DNA of 64,000 nucleotides from Acidobacteriaceae bacterium (GCA_030037635.1 JASHQH010000211.1:1-64000), one strand, 5' to 3'; counted from the stretch's first letter, positions 26,701 to 33,912 are shown. Translations and numbers: made by a program. The notes: generated by a model not told the origin, from the sequence alone.

Positions 26701-27298
26701 GACCATGGGCCTGCTGGAGCAAGGATTCAAGGTGGATTACGAGGACCGCGCCCTGGCCTACACGGAAGCGCCAGCCAATGCCCGTGGCCTGATGCGCCAG
26801 CGCTTCCGCTGGTCCTTCGGCACGCTGCAGGCGGTTTGGAAGCATCGCGCCGCGTTCGTGCGCAACAAGGCCATGGGCCTTTTCGCGCTGCCCAACATCC
26901 TTATTTTCCAAATGCTGCTGCCCCTGGTTTCGCCGTTCATCGACATCCTCTTTGCCTGGGGCATCGTCAACTTTCTCATCAACCGCCATTACCACCCTGA
27001 AGCCGCTTCCGCAGCCAGTTTCCAGAGGCTGGTGGTCTACTTCCTTGGCTTCCTGCTCATCGACTTCATCACTTCCACGGCGGCCTTCAGCCTGGAGCGG
27101 CGTCACCCGGCCAACAAGGGCGACTTCTGGCTGCTCTTTCACATCTGGCTGCAGCGCTTCGCCTACCGCCAGCTATTTTCCGTGGTCCTGTTCAAGACGC
27201 TCAAGCGCGCCATCGACGGCAAACCATTCAACTGGAACAAACTGGAGCGGACCGCGCGAATGAGCAAAGGGGCGGCAGCGCTTGTGGAGGCCCGGTAG
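23771..27298 (+). CDS. Membrane fusion protein: GH18-like, polysaccharide deacetylase (NodB) and GT2 domains
   Basis: 1175 aa from ATG 23771 (MAERQIFFDPERKRW). The order is: N-terminal membrane anchor (about 25-45); GH18-like domain with GLSLDIES around residue 225 (the Glu fits the general acid); NodB deacetylase with all five motifs (LTFDDSPDP near 517, NHTWTHPD near 570, RPPYD near 607, DTDDW, ILMHDGG near 680); one or two membrane helices near 745-775; processive GT2 with VLIPAYNEE, VVDDGSQD, GIDADT, AEDADLTM and QRFRWSFG (about 796-1010); then C-terminal helices. GT2 would polymerise an N-acetylhexosamine-type glycan, NodB would de-N-acetylate it and GH18 could cleave it. The polymer is inferred. 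Confidence 0.92.
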   Translation: MAERQIFFDPERKRWKRLRRILDAAAVLSTLVVAGFIFNVLRGQRLPELLLPIPKHNYRALPEPSILLHSTKNLRPARRKSGRKPSDIPLNEGEGLRAAYYVQDDEASYSSLKEHVHQIDMLFPQWLHVDSPQGTLMMMSGDNLHEYPVIQGATVHDPDDMSKVKRVIAAARTDTEIFPHLNNFNPHTQSWDAGVGGVLADEQKSAALRQQIMRFLTAFPVYRGLSLDIESIPDADDAAYVNFVKALYAQMHPRNLRLYVNAAVATSDKDLQTIAANSDGVVLMNYDQHQTTSDPGPVAAQSWFVANLVRALKVVPKEKLICAVGNYGYDWTLSIPNAKDRKHRKPQVVFTEDLSVSDAWERASDADADLGLDYDTLNPHFEYIDEDNNQRHDVWFLDGVTILNELRAARELGVETFALWRLGEEDSSLWNVWDAPRSPDSLHALGTVLPGHDVDTEGDGDILRITGLPQPGRRSVQIDDDEPDPRKKLIIDEHMDVYPRTYTIEQYGYHPNEVALTFDDSPDPAWTPKILDILKAEHVKAAFMAIGSEAAQHVGLLQRIVREGHEIGNHTWTHPDIRDISTRQLDLEITLTERLFESKLGVQPLYFRPPYDIDEEPDTDDEAGPAWHIQQMGYIIIGSKIDTDDWDEHPRKTPQEIIQSVFAQLQTMKTKPQFSGSIILMHDGGGDRSVTVATLKPLIEALRAHGYTIVPVSALMGKTTAQVMPPLTFWQRMRTLPDSIAFSVVDIIGNFIVMVFFFGDILMSARLVIVGLFAVIDRLVKPRPFPAHGYHPRVAVLIPAYNEELVIVRTIRSVLNSDYDNLHIIVVDDGSQDRTAEVAAGAYAQEIAAGRLQILTKSNEGKAAALNYALARMNDEIFVGIDADTVIAADAISKLVPHFEDPTIGAIAGNAKVGNRVGLWTRWQALEYITSQNFERRALDLFHVVTVVPGAIGAWRTAPVKAAGGYPLNTVAEDADLTMGLLEQGFKVDYEDRALAYTEAPANARGLMRQRFRWSFGTLQAVWKHRAAFVRNKAMGLFALPNILIFQMLLPLVSPFIDILFAWGIVNFLINRHYHPEAASAASFQRLVVYFLGFLLIDFITSTAAFSLERRHPANKGDFWLLFHIWLQRFAYRQLFSVVLFKTLKRAIDGKPFNWNKLERTARMSKGAAALVEAR

Positions 27299-27473
27299 CG
27301 GTTCCGCTTGTGCATTCGCTTTCTCGATAACCAATGACCGCTGTGATCCTGAGCGGAGGATCTGCGGTTCTTTTTGTCCGCGGTTCAAGTCCTTTCGGTG
27401 GTAAAAAGGATAGACACAGGCAAGCACGCCCGTTTTCATCCCCAACGTCTCGCGCTCGCGAGGGGATTCGTTG

Positions 27474-29288
27474 ATGCGTCCGCTCCAGATCGCTTCTCTC
27501 GTCGCTGTTCTGCCGCTGCTCTTCGCGGCATCGGCCGCTCACGCTCAAACAGCTCCGGCTCCGTCCCAGCCCGCAATTCGCACCGGCGCCAATCTTGTTC
27601 TCGTGGATGTTGTGGCCACCGATCACGATCAACCGGTGCTCGGGCTGGATCGAAAAGACTTTCACATTTTTGAGGATGGCAAAGAACAGGCCATCTCGTC
27701 GTTCGAAGAACATCGGCCTGCCGCCGCCCTTCCCGTCTACCTGAGCTCGCCGTTGCCTGCCAATACCTGGTCGAATCTGCCGGCCTACTCGAAATCAAGC
27801 GCGGTCAACGTGCTCCTTCTCGATGCGCTGAATACGGGCGTAAGTGATCAGCTGCGCGTGCGCCAGAAGATGATCGACTACCTTGCCGCGGTAAAACCGG
27901 GCACGCCGCTGGCCATCTTCGCGCTTTCGTCGCAACTGCGCCTGGTAACGGATTTCACTACCGATCCGGCCGCGCTGGCGAAAGAATTGAAGAATCCCAA
28001 AGCCACCCCCGGGGACTCGCCGTTGCTGGACACGCAGCCAACAACCGCCCTCAATGCCGCTCAAGTCAGCGCCGTAGGAAACTCGCTCACGGAACCGAGC
28101 GGCAACCCTCCTGCCCGCGGCGCCGGCCTGAAGAATGTGGCCAGCTCCAGTCCGGGCATGGATGCCGTTGGTCAACTGCAGCAGTTCCAGGCGGACCAGG
28201 GTGCGTTCCAGACCGATGTCCGAGTGAAAATCACGCTCGGCGCCATGCAGCAGCTTGCCGGCTACCTCCGCGGCATCGACGGGCGCAAAAATGTCATTTG
28301 GTTCTCTGGATCGTTCCCCCTGACCCTCTTTCCGGATTCATCGTCCCCCTTGGAATTCGCGAACGTAAACTCCTACCGCGAGCAGATTGAAAAAACGGCC
28401 AACCTGCTGACGGCGGCGCGCATAGCCATTTACCCCGTGGACGCGCGTGGGTTGATGGTGGCTTCAGAATTCAATGCCACAAACCGTCTGCCTACGCCCC
28501 AACAACAACAGAGCCTGAACCATGTGAAGGCAGACGAAGACTTTCACAACGCACAGGCCTCGATGCAGATGATGGCCGAGGAAACCGGAGGCCGCGCTTA
28601 CCTTGACTCGAACGATCTGGATCAAGCGGTGGCTGATGCCGCCCGGAACGGTTCCAGCTACTACACCATCACCTACGTGTTGCCCAGCGAGCGCCTCGAT
28701 GGCAAGTATCACAAAATTGAGGTTCGGGTAGACGGCGAGCGCAGATTGAAGCTCGCCTACCGGCGCGGTTTTTACGCCGATGCAGGCGGCAATCCCTCAT
28801 CCGGCGGCGCGCAGAACAACGTGTTTCGAACGGCTCTGGAAGCCGATGCTCCTGAGGCGACCGCGATCCTCATCAAGGCGCGCGTTTTGCCGGCAACCGA
28901 TCCGGTCTTCAGCGGTGTGAACCTTCCTGGCGGCTCGGCGGGACAGAACTATGCCTCGTTCGCCGGCGCGCCTCACCGCTACATGATCGACCTCACCATC
29001 GACCCCAACGGCCTGGCGTTCAGCACCACCCCCGCTGGAGACCTGAAGGCATCCATCGAACTCGCCATGATCGCTTACGGAGTCGACGGCCGCCACCTGA
29101 ACGACTATGCTCACGGATTCGAGCTGGGCTTCAAGGCGGCGCAGGCCGAGAAGCTGAAGGCGTCGGGCATTACGGTGCGCCTGCCCTTCGACCTGCCTTC
29201 CGGCGAAGTCGATCTTCGCATCGGCGTCCACGATTTGAACGCCGACCGCGCCGGCTCTGTCGATATTCCACTGAAAGTGGCGCAGTAG
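27474..29288 (+). CDS. Secreted VWFA-related protein of the acidobacterial type
   Basis: 604 aa from ATG 27474, with AGGGG eight bases upstream; the track uses a TTG three bases earlier. A signal peptide (MRPLQIASLVAVLPLLFAASAAHA) leads to a beta-rich region (NLVLVDVVATDHDQPVLGLDRKDFHIFEDGKEQ) and a VWFA-like domain (NVLLLDALNTG, LAIFALSSQLRLVTDFT, KNVIWFSGSFPLTLF, IYPVDARGL). The opening segment before the VWFA fold is characteristic of the VWFA family expanded in Acidobacteria. The MIDAS motif is not the classical DxSxS. The C-terminal 170 residues form another beta-rich region (HRYMIDLTIDPNG). Role unknown, probably surface or periplasmic. Confidence 0.9.
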   Translation: MRPLQIASLVAVLPLLFAASAAHAQTAPAPSQPAIRTGANLVLVDVVATDHDQPVLGLDRKDFHIFEDGKEQAISSFEEHRPAAALPVYLSSPLPANTWSNLPAYSKSSAVNVLLLDALNTGVSDQLRVRQKMIDYLAAVKPGTPLAIFALSSQLRLVTDFTTDPAALAKELKNPKATPGDSPLLDTQPTTALNAAQVSAVGNSLTEPSGNPPARGAGLKNVASSSPGMDAVGQLQQFQADQGAFQTDVRVKITLGAMQQLAGYLRGIDGRKNVIWFSGSFPLTLFPDSSSPLEFANVNSYREQIEKTANLLTAARIAIYPVDARGLMVASEFNATNRLPTPQQQQSLNHVKADEDFHNAQASMQMMAEETGGRAYLDSNDLDQAVADAARNGSSYYTITYVLPSERLDGKYHKIEVRVDGERRLKLAYRRGFYADAGGNPSSGGAQNNVFRTALEADAPEATAILIKARVLPATDPVFSGVNLPGGSAGQNYASFAGAPHRYMIDLTIDPNGLAFSTTPAGDLKASIELAMIAYGVDGRHLNDYAHGFELGFKAAQAEKLKASGITVRLPFDLPSGEVDLRIGVHDLNADRAGSVDIPLKVAQ

Positions 29289-29309
29289 ACCGTTGGCTGT
29301 CCCCGGTCT

Positions 29310-29822
29310 TTACGGTCCCAGATACAGCTCCACTCCCGGCGGGGCAAAACTCAGGGTGTGGTTCCTGGGATCGTAGTCGAGGTCGAGTGCGTCTTTGGTG
29401 CCGGTCCGGCCGTTGATGATCACGGCCACCAGCAGGCCGTTGCCGTAGCGGGCCGCTTCCGCGATCCGGTGGTTGTGGATGGGGCCATATTCGTTGTCGG
29501 GACTCATGGGGCCCCAGTCGTCCTGGAAGCGGGCGAAGGTATAGGTGCCGTACTGCGCTGCGTGCTGCTGCCAGTTCGGGTCGTGTAGCCAGATGCCGTA
29601 CGCCTTCGCCAGGTCGTTGGCCTCGACAGCGGTCATGAATTTATTCGCCGTGGCGCGGCCGAACCAGTAGCGGTTCCAGAACCAGGGCCAATCCACCGGC
29701 CGGCCGGCCACAAGCCACCAGATGATGAAGAGCAAGACAACGGCGGCCGCCGAGCATTTTAGGATGAGCGCATTTCGCTGCGACCGTGCGGCATCGAACT
29801 TTGGAGCATCAAGCAAAGTCAT
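29310..29822 (-). CDS. Single-pass membrane protein of unknown function
   Basis: 170 aa; a GAGG site lies eight bases before the ATG. The N-terminus is hydrophilic, followed by one membrane helix (AAAVVLLFIIWWLVAG) near residue 30 and an extracytoplasmic domain with WPWFWNRYWFG, TANKFMTAVEANDLAKAYGIWLHDPNWQQH and YGNGLLVAVIINGRTG. The ANDLAKAYGIW stretch and following beta strands resemble small NTF2-like folds, a weak guess. I do not recognise the family. It converges with the VWFA gene with 21 bases between stops. Confidence 0.72.
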   Translation of the reverse strand: MTLLDAPKFDAARSQRNALILKCSAAAVVLLFIIWWLVAGRPVDWPWFWNRYWFGRATANKFMTAVEANDLAKAYGIWLHDPNWQQHAAQYGTYTFARFQDDWGPMSPDNEYGPIHNHRIAEAARYGNGLLVAVIINGRTGTKDALDLDYDPRNHTLSFAPPGVELYLGP

Positions 29823-30168
29823 GAGATTTGCCTCGGAAACAAGGATACGGCACAGGAGCAGGACTCAGGAGTCAGGTCACGTCAGCAAGCCAGCGAGCCG
29901 GCGAGTCAGCGCCCGGCTCCTGTTGATTTAGACACCAGCGATTGTTCGGCAGTTCCCCGGGGGTCTGACTGCATGGATTTGTAGCTTTGGGCCTCGTGCT
30001 GTCTCCCACACATTCGCCGAAAGAGTGGGCGAATGGATGGGGCACGCAGAGTTCTCTTTCAAGCGGCCGGAGGCCTGGCTTCCCAAGCTCTCAATCACCA
30101 TGATGACACCATGATGAAGCCTATCTGTTCCCTGCTTTCTCGTTCCCTTGGTCCTTTGGTCCCGGTTC
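29823..30168. repeat. Intergenic repeat cluster between the 29.3-kb gene and ddl
   Basis: No gene is supported in these 346 bp. The stretch holds an AGTCAGC-type repeat at 29881-29910 (GTCAGCAAGCCAGCGAGCCG), a segment near 30020-30055 ending in GGATGGGGCACGCAGAGTTC that resembles the right arm of the palindromic repeats, and a TTCCCTTGGTCC-type tract at 30120-30180, which is the reverse complement of the GGGAACAAG units. Three repeat classes side by side suggest a hot spot for repeat insertion. Confidence 0.45.
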
Positions 30169-31377
30169 TTACTCCCTGCTGTACGTCGTCCGATTCTTTT
30201 CCCCCTGCCGCTCCAGCGCCAGTTCGATCAGCCGCGTGATGAGGTCCTTGTAGCTGAGTCCCGAAGCCTCCCAAAGCTTGGGATACATGCTGATGCGCGT
30301 GAATCCCGGCATCGTGTTTACCTCGTTCACAAAAATGCGGCGTTTGCCGTCCGGTTCCATCAGGAAATCGACGCGTGCCAGCCCCGCCAGGTCGCACGCC
30401 TTGAACGCCGTCACCGCCATCTGCTGAATTCCGCGGCTCTGAGCGCGCGAAATCGGCGCGGGAATCACGGGCACAGACCCCTCGGACAAATATTTGGCCT
30501 CGTAGTCGTAGAATTCCTTGCCGGGAATGATCTCACCCACCACGCTGGCCTGCGGATCGTCGTTGCCCAGCACGGCAACCTCAAACTCCCGCGCCTGCGC
30601 AGCTTGACCGCCGCGACTGGCCTTGCCGGGGTCCCCGGCGACAGGTCTTCGTCGCTGGGGTGACTTGCCGCCTACGCCTTGCTCCACAATCAGCTTGCGG
30701 TCGTACCTGGCCGCCAGGGTCAGCGCCGGCCCCAATTCTTTGCGGTTGTGCGCCTTGGTGATGCCCACCGACGAGCCCAGGTTCGCCGGCTTCACGAACA
30801 TCGGGTAGCGGAGCGCCCGCTCGATCTGTGCCACGGCCTTGCGCGGCGAGTTTTCCCAATCCGAGCGCAGCAGCGTGACGTGCTTGACGATAGGCAGCCC
30901 GGCCTGCGCGAACAGGCGCTTCATCACGTCCTTGTCCATTCCTGCCGCCGAGCCCAGCACGCCTGACCCCACATAGGCAATCCCGGCCAGCTCAAACAAT
31001 CCCTGAATGGTGCCGTCTTCGCCAAACGTGCCATGAAGCACTGGAAAGACGACGTCGATCGCCCCTCCTCTTGGGCCTTGCGCACCCGGCTCGGGAGTCA
31101 GCAGCGTGGGAATGCCCTCGTGCAGCAGCTTGGCACCCGGCGTCGCCTCGGGATCGCCGGCCCGCAGCCGCCGCCCAACCTCGCTTGTGTCGCCAGAGAG
31201 AAGATGGTTCGCATCCGCGGCAGCCAGCCATCGGCCCTCCTTGGTGATGCCGATGGGCGTCACGTCGAACTTCTCGCGGTCGATCGCGCCCAGAACCGAC
31301 GCCGCCGACAGCAGTGAGACCTCGTGCTCGCCGCTACGCCCGCCAAAAAGAATGCCTACCCGCAGTTTTTTTGCCAT
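30169..31377 (-). CDS. ddl: D-alanine--D-alanine ligase with in-frame insertion
   Basis: 402 aa ATP-grasp ligase that makes D-Ala-D-Ala for peptidoglycan. Seen are LFGGRSGEHEVSLLSA, VVFPVLHGTFGEDGTIQGLFE, YVGSGVLGSAAGMDKDVMK, the ATP-grasp segment YPMFVKPANLGSSVGITK, and the metal/catalytic end RVDFLMEPDGKRRIFVNEVNTMPGFT. Most Ddl proteins are about 310-370 aa. The extra length includes some 25 residues (about 234-259, GGKSPQRRRPVAGDPGKASR...) between LIVEQGV and REFEVAVLGN, encoded by a palindromic GC-rich repeat. Reading frame and all motifs survive. Catalysis is probably retained, but this is untested. Confidence 0.93.
   Translation of the reverse strand: MAKKLRVGILFGGRSGEHEVSLLSAASVLGAIDREKFDVTPIGITKEGRWLAAADANHLLSGDTSEVGRRLRAGDPEATPGAKLLHEGIPTLLTPEPGAQGPRGGAIDVVFPVLHGTFGEDGTIQGLFELAGIAYVGSGVLGSAAGMDKDVMKRLFAQAGLPIVKHVTLLRSDWENSPRKAVAQIERALRYPMFVKPANLGSSVGITKAHNRKELGPALTLAARYDRKLIVEQGVGGKSPQRRRPVAGDPGKASRGGQAAQAREFEVAVLGNDDPQASVVGEIIPGKEFYDYEAKYLSEGSVPVIPAPISRAQSRGIQQMAVTAFKACDLAGLARVDFLMEPDGKRRIFVNEVNTMPGFTRISMYPKLWEASGLSYKDLITRLIELALERQGEKNRTTYSRE
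30600..30678. repeat. Palindromic repeat inserted in frame in ddl
   Basis: Within the ddl frame the DNA CCCCGGCGAC (30633-30642) and GTCGCTGGGG (30651-30660) form inverted arms with one mismatch; CCGGGGTCCCCGG lies at their left edge. The stretch encodes a low-complexity basic peptide absent from the Ddl consensus as I know it, between two conserved strands of the ATP-grasp fold. It looks like an insertion of a repeat element whose length kept the frame. Confidence 0.6.
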
Positions 31378-31421
31378 TGTGACGATTCTATTCGCTATGT
31401 TGAATTAGCCGTCTCGCTAAT

Positions 31422-31449
31422 ACTCAGCGGGTTTCACTCAGCGGGTTTC
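31422..31449. repeat. 14-bp perfect tandem repeat upstream of tcmP
   Basis: ACTCAGCGGGTTTC occurs twice back to back (31422-31435 and 31436-31449), followed by the partial TCAGC. It lies 50 bp before the tcmP start, between ddl and the cassette. It may be an operator for the cassette, a boundary scar of its arrival, or chance duplication. Confidence 0.6.
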
Positions 31450-31498
31450 TCAGCAATTATTCCGCTTGACTAAAAGAGAACAAAAGGCGAACATTTGC

Positions 31499-31895
31499 AT
31501 GATGGACTCAGAACTAAAGATCGATGAAGTAGGCTATTGGACCGAGATTAAGCTCGCGATTCTCGACGAGTATGCCAAACCGTACAATCAGATTCTGCAC
31601 GCGCGAAAACTAAGAACGATCTACATCGACGCCTTCGCAGGAGCTGGTCACCATCGCGCTAAGGGCAGTAATAGGATCATCGAAGGCAGTCCCGTAAGAG
31701 CGCTTAACGTTTCGCCGCCTTTTGATCTCTTGCACCTCATCGACGTGGATCAAGCCCGGACTCGGGAGCTCGCACGCATCGCCGCGGGGAGAAAAAACGT
31801 AAAAGCCCACACCGGAGACTGCAACCGGGTGCTGTTGAGGGATGTATTTCCGGCTATAAGCTTCACAAATTACGAGCGAGCCCTTTGCATTCTAG
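31499..31895 (+). pseudogene. tcmP: Three-Cys-motif partner protein TcmP, 5' part interrupted by IS
   Basis: The first 132 codons of a TcmP-family gene start at ATG 31499 (AGGCGA upstream; the track start at 31466 is a TTG). The family signature is TIYIDAFAGAGHHRAKG with ...IIEGSPVRALN, then LLHLIDVDQARTREL and NYERALCIL. The sequence passes into the IS element after CTA-G; in the disrupted frame four foreign residues precede a stop. Joining 31895 directly to 33468 restores GAT CCA TAC (Asp-Pro-Tyr), the expected family continuation. TcmP proteins occur beside Gp37/Gp68 (three-Cys-motif) proteins; their biochemical role is not established. The DAFAGAG motif suggests a Rossmann/methyltransferase-like fold. 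Confidence 0.88.
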
Positions 31896-31992
31896 TCATT
31901 ATGGAGTGACCGGTTCCCTGCGCGATGCGTGGGTTAGTCTGTGAGACCTGAAGGCAGCACAGATCAGAGCCACAAGCGGAGAGGAACCGGCC

Positions 31993-33120
31993 ATGAAGGA
32001 AAAGGTACGATTTTTGGGCATGGATGTCCATGCGGAGACGATTTCCGTCGCTGTAGCGGAAGCCGATGGAGAGGTACGAAGCTTTGGCACGATAGCCAAC
32101 CGCGCGGAGTCGATCCGCAAGCTGATTAAGAAGCTGGGTCCAGTGGAGCAGCTGCGAGCCTGCTACGAGGCCGGTCCCACCGGCTATGTTCTCTACTGGC
32201 AGTTGAGCGAACTTGGGGTAGATTGTGCGGTCATTGCGCCGACTCTGGCCCCGGTGAAGGCGGGGGATCGGGTCAAGACCGACCGACGGGATGCGGAGCG
32301 GCTGGCACGCAGCCACCGGGCCGGCGACCTGACGGCGGTCTGGGTTCCCGATGCGGGCTGCGAAGCGCTGCGCGACCTGGTACGGGGGCGTGAAGCGGCC
32401 AAGCAGGATCAGTTGCGTGCGCGTCACCGGTTGAGTAAGTTTCTTTTGCGCCAGGGACAACGCCCGGCGCGCGGGGTGAAGGCCTGGACCGTGGCCTACA
32501 TGAGCTGGGTTCGGCAACTTCGCCTTGCCCAGCCGGCACAGGATGCAGTCCGGCTGGACTACCTGCACGAGGTGGAACACATGTCGGAGCGGATCAAGCG
32601 GCTGGAAGAGGCGATCCGTGAAGCGGTCCAACAGGCGCCGCCGCCGATGCAGGCGGTTGTTCAGAGACTGCAGGCGCTACGCGGCATTGCACTGATCTCG
32701 GCCGTCACGATCGCCTCCGAGATCGGCGCGGTTTCTCGCTTCCCCAACGCACGGCAGTTGATGAGCTACAGCGGCACGGTGCCCAGTGAGAACTCCAGCG
32801 GCAAGCGTACACAACGCGGCGGGATTACCAAGTCGGGCAACGCGCACCTCAGGCGCATCCTGGGAGAAGCGGCCTGGAGTTATCGACGCCAGCCTGCCGT
32901 AGGGCCGGCGTTGCGCAAGCGGCAGGAGGGCGTGCCGGAACCGATCCGGCAGATTGCCTGGAGGGCGCAGATACGACTTTCCAAGCGTTATGCCCGGCTG
33001 GCAGCCGCGGGCAAGGATCAGAGGAAGATCGTTACTGCGGTGGGCCGCGAGTTGCTGGGTTTTGTCTGGGCGATCGGCCTCCGCGCAGAAGCATCTGTGC
33101 AACAGACAATTGCCGCCTGA
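31993..33120 (+). CDS. IS110/IS1111-family DEDD transposase (recombinase)
   Basis: 375 aa; ATG 31993 follows a GAGGAA site at seven bases. The N-terminal RuvC-like DEDD domain has GMDVHAETISVAVAE (first Asp), ACYEAGPTGY (Glu) and KTDRRDAERLARSHRAGDL (two Asp). A coiled-coil linker (EHMSERIKRLEEAIREAV) leads to the C-terminal Transposase_20 domain with LQALRGIALISAVTIASEIG and the conserved serine-containing SYSGTVPSENSSGKRTQRGGITKSGN. All catalytic motifs are intact, so the enzyme is probably active. IS110-family recombinases work with a structured guide RNA encoded in a non-coding end of the element. Confidence 0.95.
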   Translation: MKEKVRFLGMDVHAETISVAVAEADGEVRSFGTIANRAESIRKLIKKLGPVEQLRACYEAGPTGYVLYWQLSELGVDCAVIAPTLAPVKAGDRVKTDRRDAERLARSHRAGDLTAVWVPDAGCEALRDLVRGREAAKQDQLRARHRLSKFLLRQGQRPARGVKAWTVAYMSWVRQLRLAQPAQDAVRLDYLHEVEHMSERIKRLEEAIREAVQQAPPPMQAVVQRLQALRGIALISAVTIASEIGAVSRFPNARQLMSYSGTVPSENSSGKRTQRGGITKSGNAHLRRILGEAAWSYRRQPAVGPALRKRQEGVPEPIRQIAWRAQIRLSKRYARLAAAGKDQRKIVTAVGRELLGFVWAIGLRAEASVQQTIAA

Positions 33121-33465
33121 AAGCAAAGACAACTGCAAAGGCAAAGACTTTTCCAAAGAATGAAAAAGCCAAAACACAGATGATTGGCGCCACCCAATTC
33201 GAGGACAGAGCCAGCTGCAGCCGGGGCACACACGAAGGAGAATCCTCGCAGGCTCTATGCGACAGGCTCAGCCGGACTCGCGACTCTAGTCAGAGGCAGC
33301 TTCCGACGGATCATGACCATGCGGTTCCGACCCGCGAATATCAGACTGATCAATCGTCGACTACTCTGCTTCGGCTGCCGCTGGCCCTGTCCTTGATAAC
33401 GACAAAGGCAACAACAAAAAAACAACCCCACAAGGGCGCAGCTATTGACAGGGTGACTCCATATC
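33121..33465 (+). ncRNA. Candidate bridge RNA / seekRNA region of the IS1111-group element
   Basis: This is the non-coding right end. In IS1111-group elements the guide RNA lies downstream of the transposase gene. TCTAGTCA at 33285-33292 equals the left junction octamer (31891-31898), and ATATCAGA at 33338-33345 equals the right junction octamer (33461-33468). Also present are GGATC (33308-33312), the reverse complement of target GATCC, and ATGAC (33313-33317), the reverse complement of GTCAT at the left end. This fits RNA loops that read target and donor. RNA boundaries and loop assignment are inference. The first 60 bases are A-rich with GCAAAG repeats. Confidence 0.5.
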
Positions 33466-33467
33466 AG

Positions 33468-33912
33468 ATCCATACGGTTTACACCTCGAATGGCAGGTGA
33501 TAGAAGCAGCCGGAAAATCGGGTGTGGTCGAGATTTTCTTAATTTCCCCGTCATGGATATGAATATGAATGTTTTTTGGGCTAATCCTGGCAGGGTGTCG
33601 GGCGCGAATCAAGAACGCATGAGCAAATTTTGGGGGGACGAAAGTTGGAGGGAAGCCTTTTACGAACCAGTTCAAGGGCTGTTTGGACCAATGGAGGAGA
33701 AGAATCCCATCGGGGATGTGGTTAGGGCCTTTCAAGCCCGTCTCAAGCGCGTCGCTGGTTTCGGCTTCGTGCCCGATCCCATGCCGATGAGAAACTCCAA
33801 GGAAGCGATCGTCTACTTTCTGTTCTTTGCAGCCCACAAACCGGTCGCGGCCGAAATAGTGGAAGATATTTTCAAAAAGTATGAGCTTTATGGGAGGAGG
33901 TTAGATGGCTGA
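33468..33912 (+). pseudogene. tcmP: TcmP, 3' part (also frameshifted)
   Basis: The continuation of tcmP after the IS. It begins with PYGLHLEWQVIEAAGKSGVVEIF in the frame that joins the 5' part. That frame then reaches a stop, while the homologous sequence (FLNFPVMDMNMNVFWANP, then FWGDESWREAFYEPVQGLFGPMEEK and PMRNSKEAIVYFLFFAAHKPVAAEIVEDIFKKY) continues in the next frame. One missing T in the T4 run at 33534-33537 explains the shift. With both lesions repaired the protein would be about 280 aa. Its end overlaps the next gene start by eight bases, showing the original two-gene operon. Confidence 0.85.

Larger units (their letters stand above)
31896..33467 (+). mobile_element. IS110-family insertion sequence, IS1111 group
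   Basis: The ends were set by tcmP reading-frame restoration: target ...GCATTCT-AG-ATCCATACGG and donor ...CCATATC-AG-TCATTATGG share an AG core. The element is 1572 bp counting one AG. Subterminal inverted repeats are TTATGGAGTGACC (31899-31911) and GGTGACTCCATAT (33452-33464), matching at 11 of 13 positions; such asymmetrically placed inverted repeats mark the IS1111 group. It contains a short left non-coding end (97 bp), one transposase gene, and a 347-bp right non-coding end. No target duplication beyond the shared AG is present, as usual for IS110 elements. Confidence 0.9.

Noticed and set aside
24010-27142. Long reverse ORFs (396 aa and 435 aa) opposite the GH18/NodB/GT2 gene
   Set aside because: The forward frame carries all catalytic motifs of three domains; the reverse frames are shadows.
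31422-31449. CRISPR-like repeat
   Set aside because: Only two units without spacers and no cas genes; it is a simple tandem duplication.
33121-33489. Short ORFs in the right end of the IS element
   Set aside because: They have no family features, overlap the probable guide RNA and one runs into the tcmP remnant.
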